Notes: generated from the letters alone by a model not told the origin. Positions 8,981 through 17,966 are shown, counted from the first letter of the stretch. The stretch: DNA of 64,000 nucleotides from Acidocella sp. (GCA_026224875.1 JAMFRU010000100.1:1-64000); one strand, 5' to 3'. Program-made: numbers and translations.

Positions 8981-10627
8981 TCAGGCAAGATCGGCAAAGA
9001 AATCATTGCCTTTGTCATCAACCACGATGAAGGCGGGGAAATCCTTAACCTCGATTTTCCACACCGCTTCCATGCCAAGCTCCGGATACTCCAGAATCTC
9101 GACTTTCGTAATGTTATTCTGCGCCAGCACCGCGGCCGGCCCGCCAATGGAGCCGAGATAGAAGCCGCCATATTTATGGCAGGCATCACGCACGGCTTTG
9201 GAGCGATTACCCTTCGCCAGCATCACCAGCGACCCACCGGCTGCCTGGAATTCATCCACATAGGAATCCATACGCCCGGCAGTCGTGGGGCCAAAACTCC
9301 CCGTAGCCAGACCTTCAGGCGTCTTCGCCGGGCCGGCATAATAAACGGGGTGATTTTTAATATACTCCGGCATGCCCTGCCCGGCATCAAGGCGCTCTTT
9401 GAGCTTGGCATGAGCAATATCGCGCGCCACGACGATGGTGCCAGTCAGCGCCACCCGCGTCTTAATCGGATATTGCGAGAGCTTGGCCAGAATATCCGCC
9501 ATCGGCTGGTTCAAATCGATCGCCACCACATCCCCGCCCAGATGCTCTTCAGTAATCTCAGGCAAATATTTTTGCGGGTTAGTCTCCAGCTGCTCCAGAA
9601 ACACGCCGTCCTTGGTAATCTTAGCCTTAACCTGGCGGTCGGCGGAGCAAGAAACCCCCAGCCCAATTGGCAAGCTCGCACCATGGCGCGGCAGGCGGAT
9701 CACCCGCACATCATGGCAGAAATACTTGCCGCCAAACTGCGCGCCAATACCGATGTTCTGCGTCAACTCCAGCACTTTACGTTCCATCTCCAAATCGCGG
9801 AAAGCATGGCCGGTAGCATCGCCGGTGGTGGGCAAATGATCGTAATATTTGGTCGAGCCCAGCTTCACCGTCTTCAAATTCAGCTCAGCCGAAGTACCGC
9901 CGATAACGATACACAGATGATACGGCGGGCAAGCCGAGGTCCCGAGCGTTTTAATCTTCTGTTCCAGAAAATTATAAATTTTCTCGGGCGTCAAAACCGC
10001 CCGGGTTTCCTGAAACAAATAAGTCTTGTTCGCCGATCCACCGCCCTTGGCAATGAACTGCAGATGAAATTCATCCGCATGATACTCGCCTGGCTGCGCC
10101 ATAATGTCGAACTGCACCGGCAGATTGTTGCCCGTATTCTTCTCATCGAACATGGTAATCGGCGCCATCTGCGAATAACGCAGATTGGTCTCGGTATAGG
10201 TGCGCGACACACCCCAGGAGAACGCCTCCTCCTCATTGCCCTCAACCCACACACGCTGGCCTTTTTTGCCAAACACCATCGCCGTGCCGGTATCCTGGCA
10301 CATCGGCAAAACGCCGCGCGCCGCAATCACCGCATTCTTCAAAAACTCCATCGCCACATAGCGGTCGTTCTCGGAAGCTTCGGCATCGTCGAGAATCTTC
10401 GCCAACTGCGCCAAATGCGCCGGCCGCAGCAAATGCGAAACATCATGAAACGCCGCAAACGCCAGCTCCGAAAGCGCATCGCCGGTCACCTTAAGCACCG
10501 TCTTGCCCTCAACCTCGATGGTGCTCACACCAGCGATATCAAGCTTGCGATAAACCGTCGTGTCCTCGCCCAGCGGGAACATCGGCGAATAGGCGAAACC
10601 GGGACTGCGTTTGCTTGTCGCGTTCAT
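8981..10627 (-). CDS. class I fumarate hydratase
   Basis: Iron-sulphur fumarase of the FumA/FumB family, which interconverts fumarate and malate in the TCA cycle. At 548 residues it has both the N-terminal tartrate-dehydratase-alpha-like domain (with the [18 protein letters not shown] cluster-ligand segment) and the C-terminal beta-like domain ([18 protein letters not shown]). It begins 5 bases after sspB. Class I enzymes are oxygen-sensitive; no class II fumC is present in this window. Confidence 0.94.
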   Translation of the reverse strand: MNATSKRSPGFAYSPMFPLGEDTTVYRKLDIAGVSTIEVEGKTVLKVTGDALSELAFAAFHDVSHLLRPAHLAQLAKILDDAEASENDRYVAMEFLKNAVIAARGVLPMCQDTGTAMVFGKKGQRVWVEGNEEEAFSWGVSRTYTETNLRYSQMAPITMFDEKNTGNNLPVQFDIMAQPGEYHADEFHLQFIAKGGGSANKTYLFQETRAVLTPEKIYNFLEQKIKTLGTSACPPYHLCIVIGGTSAELNLKTVKLGSTKYYDHLPTTGDATGHAFRDLEMERKVLELTQNIGIGAQFGGKYFCHDVRVIRLPRHGASLPIGLGVSCSADRQVKAKITKDGVFLEQLETNPQKYLPEITEEHLGGDVVAIDLNQPMADILAKLSQYPIKTRVALTGTIVVARDIAHAKLKERLDAGQGMPEYIKNHPVYYAGPAKTPEGLATGSFGPTTAGRMDSYVDEFQAAGGSLVMLAKGNRSKAVRDACHKYGGFYLGSIGGPAAVLAQNNITKVEILEYPELGMEAVWKIEVKDFPAFIVVDDKGNDFFADLA

Positions 10628-10632
10628 GGGCT

Positions 10633-11139
10633 TTAGTCTTTCTGTCTCTTCCGGAAAGCATCCAGGCTTACCACATCGGCGGGGCCGTCATTCGGGCGCG
10701 AGGGTACGTCATCGCCCTCCGGCTCCGGTATTTCCGCAATCACCACCGGCTCGGGAATCGTCACCTCAAACTGCAGGCCAAAGCGCACTTCCGGGTCCGC
10801 GAAGCTGGTAATCGCGGTAATGGGGATGATCAGCGTCGAGGGTATGCCGGAAAAGCTCAAGCCCACGGATACGGCATAGCCGGCATCGTCCACGCTCAGC
10901 CCATGGTACTGGTGCTGCAGCACAATCGTCATCTCATCGGGATACTGCACGCGCAGCCGCTCGGGTATCTGCACCCCCGGGTAATTGGTCTTGAAGGTGA
11001 CGTAAAAATGATGACCGCCCGGCAGCCCCTGCACCTCGGCATGGCGCAGCGCGCTCACCACCACATGGCGCAGCGCATCCTGCGTCCACTCATCATAGGG
11101 CAATAGCGATTCCGGTACGCTCAGATCATCATCAGCCAT
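10633..11139 (-). CDS. sspB: SspB-type ClpXP adaptor protein
   Basis: Alphaproteobacterial SspB delivers ssrA-tagged and other substrates to ClpXP. The substrate-binding domain contains [16 protein letters not shown] and [13 protein letters not shown]. An acidic linker leads to a C-terminal tail, [13 protein letters not shown], that resembles the ClpX-docking motif. I chose the ATG at 11139 (168 residues) over a start six codons upstream because AGGA precedes it at proper spacing and family members begin near here. Confidence 0.9.
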   Translation of the reverse strand: MADDDLSVPESLLPYDEWTQDALRHVVVSALRHAEVQGLPGGHHFYVTFKTNYPGVQIPERLRVQYPDEMTIVLQHQYHGLSVDDAGYAVSVGLSFSGIPSTLIIPITAITSFADPEVRFGLQFEVTIPEPVVIAEIPEPEGDDVPSRPNDGPADVVSLDAFRKRQKD

Positions 11140-11177
11140 TCTGCAATCCTTGTGCAAACCGTCTACAAACGCCGCGG

Positions 11178-12014
11178 TTAACGCGCTTCGCGCTCGTAAT
11201 GCCGGTAATATTTATCGGTGACCAGATCGGTCTGCACCACAATCGAAATATCGGTGGTGTTGAACTGATGGTCGATAACCGCCCCTTCGCCGACAAACCC
11301 GCCCAGGCGCAAATAGCCTTTTACCAGCGGCGGCAGGCGCAGCAATGCCTGTTTGGGGTTAACCTCTTCCGGGTCGGTACGGCGCATTTCCACATAACGG
11401 CTGGGCAGCGCGCGCGGGCGGATCGCCTCTGGTGCCATATGGTGGGTGGCCAGGTAAGTCAGCTCGCCGGCCAACGCATCCGGGTCCGTGCCGGCGAGGC
11501 TGGCGCAACCGAACATCAGGTCGATGCCATAATGGAACACATAGGCCGCGATGCCGCGCCACAGCAGCTGCATCACCGAGCGGCTGCGGTAGGCCTCGGC
11601 CGTGCAGCTGCGCCCCAGCTCCAACGTGCGGCCGGGGAAATCCTTGAGCATCGAAATATCGTACTCACCCTCGGAATAGAAACGCCCAAACTTCAGCGCC
11701 GGCTCTTCGCGGATCAGCCGGTAGGTGCCGACAACGCTGCTCGCCCCCTCACCAAGGTCGTGGTCCACAACCAGCAGATGGTCGGCAATGGCGTCAAACT
11801 CGTCGCAATCGCGGTGGCTGGCCGATGTCGCCGCATCCGCTTTGGCGCCCATTTCCCCGTAAAATACCTGGTAGCGCAGGGCCTGCACCGCATCCAGCTC
11901 ATCAGCACTCACCGCCAGCCGCACACCCAGATTGCTGGCACGCAGCTCGGCAAAACCGGGGGCGGCGTTACCGACGGTAAAACGCGGCAGGCCGGATACG
12001 ACGTTCTGGTTCAC
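11178..12014 (-). CDS. GNAT-fold N-acyltransferase, OlsB-like (ornithine lipid synthesis)
   Basis: The 278-residue protein matches the L-ornithine N-alpha-acyltransferase family: VQALRYQVFYGEMG, a TLELGRSCTAEAYRS motif, and FGCASLAGTDP followed by a long C-terminal extension. OlsB transfers a 3-hydroxyacyl chain from ACP to ornithine, the first step of ornithine-lipid formation in phosphate-poor or acid conditions. The second-step enzyme OlsA is not in the window, so the exact role is inferred. Its ATG overlaps the fur-family stop by 4 bases. Confidence 0.82.
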   Translation of the reverse strand: MNQNVVSGLPRFTVGNAAPGFAELRASNLGVRLAVSADELDAVQALRYQVFYGEMGAKADAATSASHRDCDEFDAIADHLLVVDHDLGEGASSVVGTYRLIREEPALKFGRFYSEGEYDISMLKDFPGRTLELGRSCTAEAYRSRSVMQLLWRGIAAYVFHYGIDLMFGCASLAGTDPDALAGELTYLATHHMAPEAIRPRALPSRYVEMRRTDPEEVNPKQALLRLPPLVKGYLRLGGFVGEGAVIDHQFNTTDISIVVQTDLVTDKYYRHYEREAR

Positions 12015-12421
12015 TTGGCGGTCCGCCGGCCGTACAGCTCGATTTTAATGACATCGAGATCAAACCCCTGCCCCGCCGCGATATCGCGCAGCATCGCCTC
12101 TGCCTGGGGGGCGGAAAATTCGACAACCGAGCCATTATCCTTATCGACCAGATGGAAATGGTGCTTATCGGCACTGGGCTCATAGCGGGCACGCCGGCTG
12201 CCGAGGTCCCGGCGCGACAAAATTCCCTTTGCTTCCAACAACCTAACGGTACGGTACACGGTCGCGAGCGAAATCCCCGGATCGACGCGATTCGCCCGCC
12301 GGTGCAGCTCGTCCACATCCGGGTGGTCGGTCGCCTCGGACAACACGCGCGCAATCACCCGGCGCGGGCCTGTCATCTTCAACCCGTTCTCTATGCACAG
12401 GCGCTCGATGCTTATATCCAT
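12011..12421 (-). CDS. Fur family metal-responsive transcriptional regulator
   Basis: The N-terminal winged helix is visible (LKMTGPRRVIARVL, then PGISLATVYRTVRLLEAKG). The dimerisation domain carries the HHFHLVDKDNG zinc/iron-site segment, although the second CxxC zinc pair of classical Fur is missing. Homologues start near MDISIERLC, so I use 12421, preceded by AAGG at 7 bases. An ATG at 12484 with a GGGAGG site is a real alternative and would overlap tusA. It heads the fur-olsB-sspB-fumarase series. Iron versus manganese or haem (Irr) sensing cannot be decided. Confidence 0.88.
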   Translation of the reverse strand: MDISIERLCIENGLKMTGPRRVIARVLSEATDHPDVDELHRRANRVDPGISLATVYRTVRLLEAKGILSRRDLGSRRARYEPSADKHHFHLVDKDNGSVVEFSAPQAEAMLRDIAAGQGFDLDVIKIELYGRRTAK

Positions 12422-12471
12422 CGGGGAGCCTTGTGGCCCAAGTTGTTGCTCCGGTCCAGCCTTATCAGAGA

Positions 12472-12726
12472 ATGAATATGCCATTATCCACCCTCCCAGC
12501 GCATGACAAAGCCATAGATATCACAGCCGAAACCTGCCCCATGACCTATGTGCGCACGCGGCTGGCGCTGGATACGATCGAGACCGGGCAAATCCTGCTG
12601 GTGCGCCTCAAAGGCGAAGACCCGTTGCGCAACGTGCCGCGGGCGGCGGCTGACCAGGGGCATGACCCGTTGGAGCTGCTGGAGCAGGACGATGGGAGCT
12701 GGCTTTTAGTGATTCAGAAGGGCTAA
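12472..12726 (+). CDS. TusA/SirA family sulfur-carrier protein
   Basis: A small protein (about 84 residues) with the TusA motif: ITAETCPMTYVRTRLALD carries the conserved cysteine of the C-P-x-P-type sulfur-binding site, here CPMT, so the second proline is missing. TusA-like proteins pass persulfide sulfur, for example to tRNA thiolation or sulfur oxidation enzymes. Start choices are 12472 or 12478 (MNMPLST or MPLST). It is divergent from fur and ends at a triple-hairpin element convergent with rpsU. Confidence 0.85.
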   Translation: MNMPLSTLPAHDKAIDITAETCPMTYVRTRLALDTIETGQILLVRLKGEDPLRNVPRAAADQGHDPLELLEQDDGSWLLVIQKG

Positions 12727-12729
12727 GCA

Positions 12730-12841
12730 GTACCTTTTTGTGAACAAAAAGATACCTAAAAAAACTTTGGCCCTGTGGGCGTTGGCCTAACCAACGCCCA
12801 CAGGGCCAAAAGTTTTTGGTCCAGCTTTTTCAAAAAGCTGG
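12730..12841. terminator. triple-hairpin bidirectional terminator element between tusA and rpsU
   Basis: Three consecutive hairpins lie here. The first is GTACCTTTTTG/CAAAAAGATAC. The second is a long stem with core GGCCCTGTGGGCGTTGG (12769-12785) against its complement at 12791-12807, flanked by A and T runs. The third is CCAGCTTTTT/AAAAAGCTGG. The same design is found at 27966-28075. A/T runs on both sides suit termination from either direction. Confidence 0.75.
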
Positions 12842-12846
12842 AAACC

Positions 12847-13050
12847 TTAGAAGCCTTCGCGCTCGATGCGCTTGCGCTCCATCTTGCGGGCGCGGCGTAC
12901 AGCCTCGGCGGCTTCGCGCGCGCGGCGCTCGGAGGGCTTCTCATAATGGCGGCGGAGCTTCATCTCGCGGAACACACCCTCGCGCTGCAGCTTCTTCTTG
13001 AGCGCCTTGAGCGCCTGGTCGACATTGTTGTCACGAACGAGAACTTGCAC
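12847..13050 (-). CDS. rpsU: 30S ribosomal protein S21
   Basis: The product, [20 protein letters not shown] after initiation at GTG 13050, is typical S21, with the basic [14 protein letters not shown] tail of the alphaproteobacterial form (67 residues). Upstream in-frame codons are unlike the family. GGAG lies 11 bases before the start. S21 joins the small-subunit platform and influences initiation. It is divergent from the def-COQ9 pair, the arrangement that gave the COQ9 family its bacterial name. Confidence 0.95.
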   Translation of the reverse strand: MQVLVRDNNVDQALKALKKKLQREGVFREMKLRRHYEKPSERRAREAAEAVRRARKMERKRIEREGF

Positions 13051-13189
13051 TGGGCTATACGCTCCACAAAAAATTAAAACCGGCAAACGCGGAGCGCGGC
13101 CGATTGGGGCCGTGTCCGCGAACTGTGGGGCGCCTATAGCACAAAATTCCCACTCGCCAAATCATTTCTGGCAGGGCAATCATGCACCC

Positions 13190-13717
13190 ATGGCGATCCT
13201 TAAAATAGCCCGCATGGGCCACCCAATACTGCGCGAGGTCGCGGCCCCGGTAACTGACCCAACCTCCCCCGAGATCCGGCAGCTGATTGCAGACATGGTG
13301 GAGACACTGGAAGATGCCGGCGGCGTGGGCCTGGCGGCCACACAGGTACACGTGCCGCTCCGGCTGCTTATCTTCCATGTGCCCGCCAGCCGCACGGGCA
13401 CTGGAGAGGACATGCCGCTGCGCGCCATCATCAACCCCGTGCTCACCCCGCTCTCCGACGATATGGTAACCGGCTGGGAAGGCTGCCTTTCCGTGCCCGG
13501 ACTGCGCGGTACCGTGCCGCGTTACAATAAACTACGTTTAACCGGCCTGACCGCCGAGGGTAAGCCAATAGACGAAGTGCTCGAAGGGTTCCCGGCCCGC
13601 GTGCTCCAGCATGAGGCGGACCATCTGGACGGCGTACTCTACCCCGCCCGCGTGGAAGATTTCCGCACCTTCGGCTATAATGAAGAGCTGGACCGCCACC
13701 CTATGGACCTGATCTGA
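13190..13717 (+). CDS. def: peptide deformylase
   Basis: Removes the formyl group from the N-terminal methionine of new proteins. All three motifs are present: GVGLAATQV, EGCLSVP with the metal-binding cysteine, and HEADHLDG with the catalytic Glu between two His ligands. The 175-residue form begins at ATG 13190 (MAILKIARMGHPILRE). It is followed 13 bases later by the COQ9-family gene. No fmt gene is adjacent, unlike the usual def-fmt pair. Confidence 0.95.
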   Translation: MAILKIARMGHPILREVAAPVTDPTSPEIRQLIADMVETLEDAGGVGLAATQVHVPLRLLIFHVPASRTGTGEDMPLRAIINPVLTPLSDDMVTGWEGCLSVPGLRGTVPRYNKLRLTGLTAEGKPIDEVLEGFPARVLQHEADHLDGVLYPARVEDFRTFGYNEELDRHPMDLI

Positions 13718-13730
13718 TGGACCTTATTTG

Positions 13731-14342
13731 ATGGAAATAGATCCGGAAACCGCCAAACTCCTGGACGCGCTGCTGCCGAACACAGCGTTCGACGGCTGGA
13801 CCACGCAAGCCCTGCGCCAGGCGCTCACCAGCCTCGGCCGAGACCCGGATGAGGCCAAACTGCTGTTCGCCTCGGATACGGATATGATCGAGGCGTATTT
13901 TGCCTTGGCCGACCAGCGCATGATCGAGGCGGCAACCGGCCTGGAAGGCGGCCTCACCTCCCGCGTGCGAAAAACAATTACCCTCCGGCTGGAGCAAATG
14001 GCCGGCGACAAAGAAGCCATCCGCCGCGCCATCTCCCGCCTCACTTTGCCCAGCCAGGCCCCGCGCCTGGCCCGTATCATCGCAGCATCCGCCGACTCCA
14101 TCTGGTTTGCCGCAGGCGACACCTCGGCCGATTTCTCCTGGTATACCAAACGCTTCACCCTCGGCACCGTCTGGCTCGCCACGCTTCTCTTCTGGCTCAG
14201 CGACGACTCCCCCGAGGCCGAAGCCACGCTCGCCTTCCTCAACCGGCGGCTGGAAGGGGTTGGGCGCATCGGGAAAGCCCGCGCCAAAGCCAGTGAACGG
14301 CTGAGCCGCCTCATCCCCCGCCGCCCTGCCTGGACCGCATAA
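13731..14342 (+). CDS. COQ9 family protein (rpsU-divergent type)
   Basis: A 203-residue protein resembling the COQ9 family, whose mitochondrial members bind lipid and help COQ7 in ubiquinone synthesis. The N-terminal helical part resembles a TetR HTH; the COQ9-specific core is GDTSADFSWYTKRFTLGTVWLATLLFWL. I use the ATG at 13731; a TTG directly before it is possible. It follows def and lies near divergent rpsU. A role in ubiquinone synthesis is inferred from the family. Confidence 0.85.
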   Translation: MEIDPETAKLLDALLPNTAFDGWTTQALRQALTSLGRDPDEAKLLFASDTDMIEAYFALADQRMIEAATGLEGGLTSRVRKTITLRLEQMAGDKEAIRRAISRLTLPSQAPRLARIIAASADSIWFAAGDTSADFSWYTKRFTLGTVWLATLLFWLSDDSPEAEATLAFLNRRLEGVGRIGKARAKASERLSRLIPRRPAWTA

Positions 14343-14444
14343 TGAATGCTCTAATCAGAGCCGTAATGGACGCGGCGCCGGTTCACGGCTAATCAGCCTG
14401 ATCATACCAGTCAGCTGTTAAAATAGTCTTAGGGGCGTCCCACC

Positions 14445-15704
14445 TTGCAAACCCGTCTCCGCCTTGCCGCTTGCTTTGTCGCAACTGCCTCCCTCACCCT
14501 GCTCACCAGCTGCGGCGTTGGCCATAGTGTCGGCCACCAGCTGCTGGGGTGGAACTCCACTGGCGCCGCCAGCAGCACGCAAACCGTGTTCGGCTACGCC
14601 GTGGCCGATGAACCGCAGGCCGCCATCGTGGCCCGGCAAATCCTTAACCAAGGCGGCAATGCGGCCGACGCCGCGGCAGCCGCCGGCTTTGCCCAGGCGG
14701 TAACCCTGCCCTCACGCGGCGGCCTCGGCGGCGGCGGCGCCTGCCTCATCAAAATGCCCGACAGCACCGGCAAGATGCAGCCGCCCGTCGCCCTCATATT
14801 CCCCGCCGGCGCCCCTTCTGCTTCGGGCGGCGACCGCCCCGCCGCGGTGCCAACCCTGGCGCGCGGCCTGCTGGCCATGCAGGCACGCTTCGGCCTGATG
14901 CCCTCCGCCTCCGTCGTCGTTCCGGCCGAACGCCTGGCCGCCAGCGCCCAGCTCTCCGCCGTGCTGGAAACCGACCTGCAAACCGTCGGCCCGGCTTTGC
15001 TGGCAGACCCCGCCGCCGGCACCATTTTCGCTCCCAACGGCACGCTGCTGCCCGCCAACGCCACACTGCAGCAGCCGGACCTCACCGCCACGCTGGAAGT
15101 GCTGCGCACCCAAAGCATCCAAGGCTTCTACGCAGGCAGCTTCGCCCAAACCTTCGTTACCGCCGCGGACGCCGCCGGTGGCGGCCTGACCATCGCCGAC
15201 CTCACCGCCATAGCACCGCAATACGCCAACCCGATTATCAGCAGCGCCGGCGGTTACGCCGTCGCCAGCCTGCCCACCACCACCGCCACCGTGGAAACCC
15301 TGCCCGCCTCCGCCGGCTTCATGGCGCTCGATAAAAACGGCGGCAGCGTCATCTGCGTCACCTCCATGAACAACCTCTTCGGCACCGGCCGCATCGCCGC
15401 CGGCACCGGCCTGCTCCTCGCCGCCTCCCCCCGCACCAACCCCACCCCGGACCTGGCCGCCGCAATGGCCTATCTGCCCGGCTCCCTGAACTTCCGCGCG
15501 GCCACCACCGGCACCGGCCAGGCCGCAGCCACCCAGGCCGCCACAATCGGCCTAGCCAACGCCCTAACCAAAACCCAAGCCCCCATCCCCCCCCCAGGCC
15601 GCACCAACACCATCTCCTGCCCCGGCACAGTCCCCGGCGGCGAAGCCACCTGCACCGCTACAGCCGACCCGCAGGGCCAAGGCCTGGCCATCGGTGGGCG
15701 GTAG
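14445..15704 (+). CDS. gamma-glutamyltransferase-like lipoprotein, probably altered or inactive
   Basis: A signal peptide with lipobox LLTSC (Cys23) suggests an outer- or inner-membrane lipoprotein. GGT-like segments follow: NQGGNAADAAAAAGFAQAVTLPSRGGLGGGGA (residues about 68-99, longer than quoted cores in relatives), and later FMALDKNGGSVICVTSMNNLFGTG. At the place of the nucleophilic Thr-Thr-His the sequence reads Ser289-Ala-Gly, and the oxyanion Ser-Ser pair is Ala-Ala (326-327). At 419 residues it is much shorter than active GGTs (about 550-600). The start is TTG after AGGGG. The 3' end is extremely C-rich. Confidence 0.6.
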   Translation: MQTRLRLAACFVATASLTLLTSCGVGHSVGHQLLGWNSTGAASSTQTVFGYAVADEPQAAIVARQILNQGGNAADAAAAAGFAQAVTLPSRGGLGGGGACLIKMPDSTGKMQPPVALIFPAGAPSASGGDRPAAVPTLARGLLAMQARFGLMPSASVVVPAERLAASAQLSAVLETDLQTVGPALLADPAAGTIFAPNGTLLPANATLQQPDLTATLEVLRTQSIQGFYAGSFAQTFVTAADAAGGGLTIADLTAIAPQYANPIISSAGGYAVASLPTTTATVETLPASAGFMALDKNGGSVICVTSMNNLFGTGRIAAGTGLLLAASPRTNPTPDLAAAMAYLPGSLNFRAATTGTGQAAATQAATIGLANALTKTQAPIPPPGRTNTISCPGTVPGGEATCTATADPQGQGLAIGGR

Positions 15705-15916
15705 GTTAGGTAAAAAAGGCCAGGGCTCTGCCCTGGACCCGCTGGGGCCTGAGGCCCCAGACCCCCGTTACTTTTTTAAAGGGTTTGAAAGGGGCCTGCC
15801 CTTGCCTGTGGAAAGGCTTGGTGGCAGGCCCCTTTCAAACCCTTAAAGTCATGGGATCCAAGGGCCTTTCGGCCCTTGGCGGGTCCAGGGCAAAGCCCTG
15901 GCCTTTTTACCTAACC
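15704..15916. repeat. 213-base nested palindromic element
   Basis: The outer arms of about 40 bases (GGTTAGGTAAAAA, then GGCCAGGGC...GCCCTGGACCCGC, and the complement ending TTTTTACCTAACC) are near-perfect inverted copies. Inside are smaller hairpins (TGGGGCCTGAGGCCCCA) and a second inverted pair around 15774-15860 built on AAGGGTTTGAAAGGGGCCTG. It starts at the stop codon of the upstream gene. It could be a strong terminator, a non-autonomous mobile palindrome, or both. Confidence 0.75.
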
Positions 15917-15927
15917 AAGCACCACCC

Positions 15928-17094
15928 ATGAAGCCCGGCATTGGCGCGCGGGTGCCGCCGTTTCGGGTGATGGATGTCATCACGGCGGCGAATGCGCGGG
16001 CTGCGGCGCTGGGGGCTGCGGGGCCGGCGGTGTTGCGGATGGAGGTTGGGCAGCCGGGGACGGGGTTGCCTGAGGGGGCGCGGCTGGCTGTTGAGGCGGC
16101 GCTGCGGGGTGGCGATCCCATGGGGTATACTGAGGCTTTGGGGATGCCGGGGCTTCGGGCGCGGATTTCGGCGCATATTTTGGATTGGTATGGGGTTGAG
16201 GTTACGGCTGCGCGGGTTGCTGTCACCTTGGGGGCTTCGGGGGCGTTTCCGCTGGCGTTTCTGGCGGCGTTTGAGGCTGGGGACGAGGTGGCTTTGGCCG
16301 CGCCTTATTACCCGCCGTATTTGAATATTCTGGTGGCGTTGGGGTTGAAGCCGGTCGTGCTGCCTTGCGGGGTGGAGACCGGGTTTCAGCCGACCGTCGC
16401 AATGCTGGAGTCGCTCCCCTCACGCCCGGCAGGGCTGATTATCGCGAGTCCCGCCAATCCCACCGGTTCCATGCTCTCACCCGAGGCTTTGCGGGAGCTG
16501 GCGGTTTATTGCGACACCCATGGCATCCGGCTGATCTCGGACGAGATCTACCACGGCCTCACCTATGGCAAACCGGCCGCCACCGCCGCGCAGTTCAGCC
16601 AAAGCGCCATAGTTATTAACTCTTTCTCTAAATATTTTTCCATGACCGGCTGGCGCGTGGGCTGGCTGGTGCTGCCGGAAGACCTGGTCCGCCCGGTCGA
16701 GCGCCTGGCGCAAAACCTGTTCATCTCCGCCCCCTATGCCAGCCAGATCGCGGCGCAAGCCGCGTTCGACTGCCACACAGAGCTGCAAAGCCACCGCACC
16801 ACCTATGCCGCCTCACGCAAAACCCTCATCGCCGGGCTGCAGCACGCTGGTTTCACGGCGTTTCCACCGCCCGACGGCGCGTTCTACATCTATGTAGACG
16901 TCAGTGCTCACGGCGAGGACAGCGCAGATTTCTGCACCCGGCTCCTGGCCCAGCAAAACATCGCCGCCACGCCGGGGCATGATTTCGACGCGGTGAATGG
17001 TGGGAAATATGTCCGTTTCAGCTATTGCGCCCCGCTGCCAGATATTGAAGAGGCAGTACGGCGGTTGCACGAGTTCGCACGAACTCCTGCTTAA
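15928..17094 (+). CDS. pyridoxal-phosphate-dependent class I/II aminotransferase
   Basis: A fold-type I aminotransferase (388 residues) of the aspartate-aminotransferase superfamily. Visible motifs are ASPANPTGSMLS, the LISDEIYHGLTYG segment with the PLP-ring aspartate, and the SFSKYFSMTGWRVGW motif with the Schiff-base lysine. Amino acid specificity cannot be told; a broad-range aromatic/alanine type is plausible. The first 450 bases use G-ending codons very heavily while the rest is C-rich like the surroundings, an unusual switch inside one gene. Confidence 0.88.
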   Translation: MKPGIGARVPPFRVMDVITAANARAAALGAAGPAVLRMEVGQPGTGLPEGARLAVEAALRGGDPMGYTEALGMPGLRARISAHILDWYGVEVTAARVAVTLGASGAFPLAFLAAFEAGDEVALAAPYYPPYLNILVALGLKPVVLPCGVETGFQPTVAMLESLPSRPAGLIIASPANPTGSMLSPEALRELAVYCDTHGIRLISDEIYHGLTYGKPAATAAQFSQSAIVINSFSKYFSMTGWRVGWLVLPEDLVRPVERLAQNLFISAPYASQIAAQAAFDCHTELQSHRTTYAASRKTLIAGLQHAGFTAFPPPDGAFYIYVDVSAHGEDSADFCTRLLAQQNIAATPGHDFDAVNGGKYVRFSYCAPLPDIEEAVRRLHEFARTPA

Positions 17095-17108
17095 GCACGC
17101 TTAACCGC

Positions 17109-17139
17109 CGCCTGAATTGCCCTTTGGGCTTTGCAGGCG
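17109..17139 (+). terminator. nested hairpin after the aminotransferase gene
   Basis: CGCCTG (17109-17114) pairs with CAGGCG (17134-17139), with an inner GCCC/GGGC stem. There is no clear T run after it, so termination is uncertain. The remainder of the gap before etfB shows only an A-rich leader with GAGGTAGAG before the start. Confidence 0.35.
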
Positions 17140-17214
17140 CAGAAACATCAAATATCAAGGCCCTGCTTTTTGCTGCCGCTTTATACAGAAAATAACCGAG
17201 GTAGAGATTAGAAA

Positions 17215-17964
17215 ATGAAACTGCTGGTCGCCGTTAAGCGCGTTGTCGATTACAACGTGAAGGTCCGCGTGAAGTCGGACAAATCCGGGGTCGAGACCGC
17301 CGGCGTGAAGATGTCGATGAATCCGTTTGACGAAATCGCCGTCGAGGAAGCCATCCGCCTGAAGGAAAAGGGCATCGCGACCGAGATCGTGGCCGTTTCC
17401 ATCGGCGTAACGCAGGCGCAGGAGACCATCCGCACCGCACTCGCCATGGGCGCCGATCGCGGCATTCTGGTCGAGACCGATGTGGCCGTGGAGCCGCTGG
17501 CCGTCGCCAAGCTGCTCAAAGCTTTGGCCGAGAAGGAAGGCGCCGAGCTCGTCATCCTGGGCAAGCAGGCCATTGATGACGACATGAATGCAACCGGCCA
17601 GATGCTGGCGGCCTTGCTGGGCTGGCCCCAGGGCACGTTCGCCTCGAAGGTCGAAATTGCGGACGGCAATGCCAAGGTAACGCGCGAAGTCGATGGCGGG
17701 CTGGAGACGGTGGAGCTGAAACTCCCGGCCGTCGTCACCGCCGATCTGCGCCTCAACGAGCCGCGCTATGCCTCGCTCCCGAACATCATGAAGGCGCGCA
17801 AGAAGCAGATCGACATCGTTAAACCCGCCGATCTGGGCGTCGATGTCACCCCGCGCCTGACCATCGTGAGCGTTGCCGAGCCGCCGGGCCGCAAGGCCGG
17901 CATCAAAGTGCCGGACGTCGCCACACTTGTTGATAAACTGCGTAATGAAGCGAAGGTGATCTAA
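17215..17964 (+). CDS. etfB: electron transfer flavoprotein subunit beta
   Basis: The small ETF subunit (249 residues) takes electrons from acyl-CoA dehydrogenases. It has the [20 protein letters not shown] start, the AMP-binding region ([20 protein letters not shown]), and the recognition loop for dehydrogenases ([20 protein letters not shown]). It is followed by etfA after a 2-base gap. An AMP rather than a second FAD is expected, as in non-bifurcating ETFs. Confidence 0.96.
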   Translation: MKLLVAVKRVVDYNVKVRVKSDKSGVETAGVKMSMNPFDEIAVEEAIRLKEKGIATEIVAVSIGVTQAQETIRTALAMGADRGILVETDVAVEPLAVAKLLKALAEKEGAELVILGKQAIDDDMNATGQMLAALLGWPQGTFASKVEIADGNAKVTREVDGGLETVELKLPAVVTADLRLNEPRYASLPNIMKARKKQIDIVKPADLGVDVTPRLTIVSVAEPPGRKAGIKVPDVATLVDKLRNEAKVI

Positions 17965-17966
17965 CC

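Noticed and set aside
8945-10636. 563-codon plus-strand frame opposite fumarase
   Set aside because: Antisense of the class I fumarase gene, low-complexity translation and no ribosome site.
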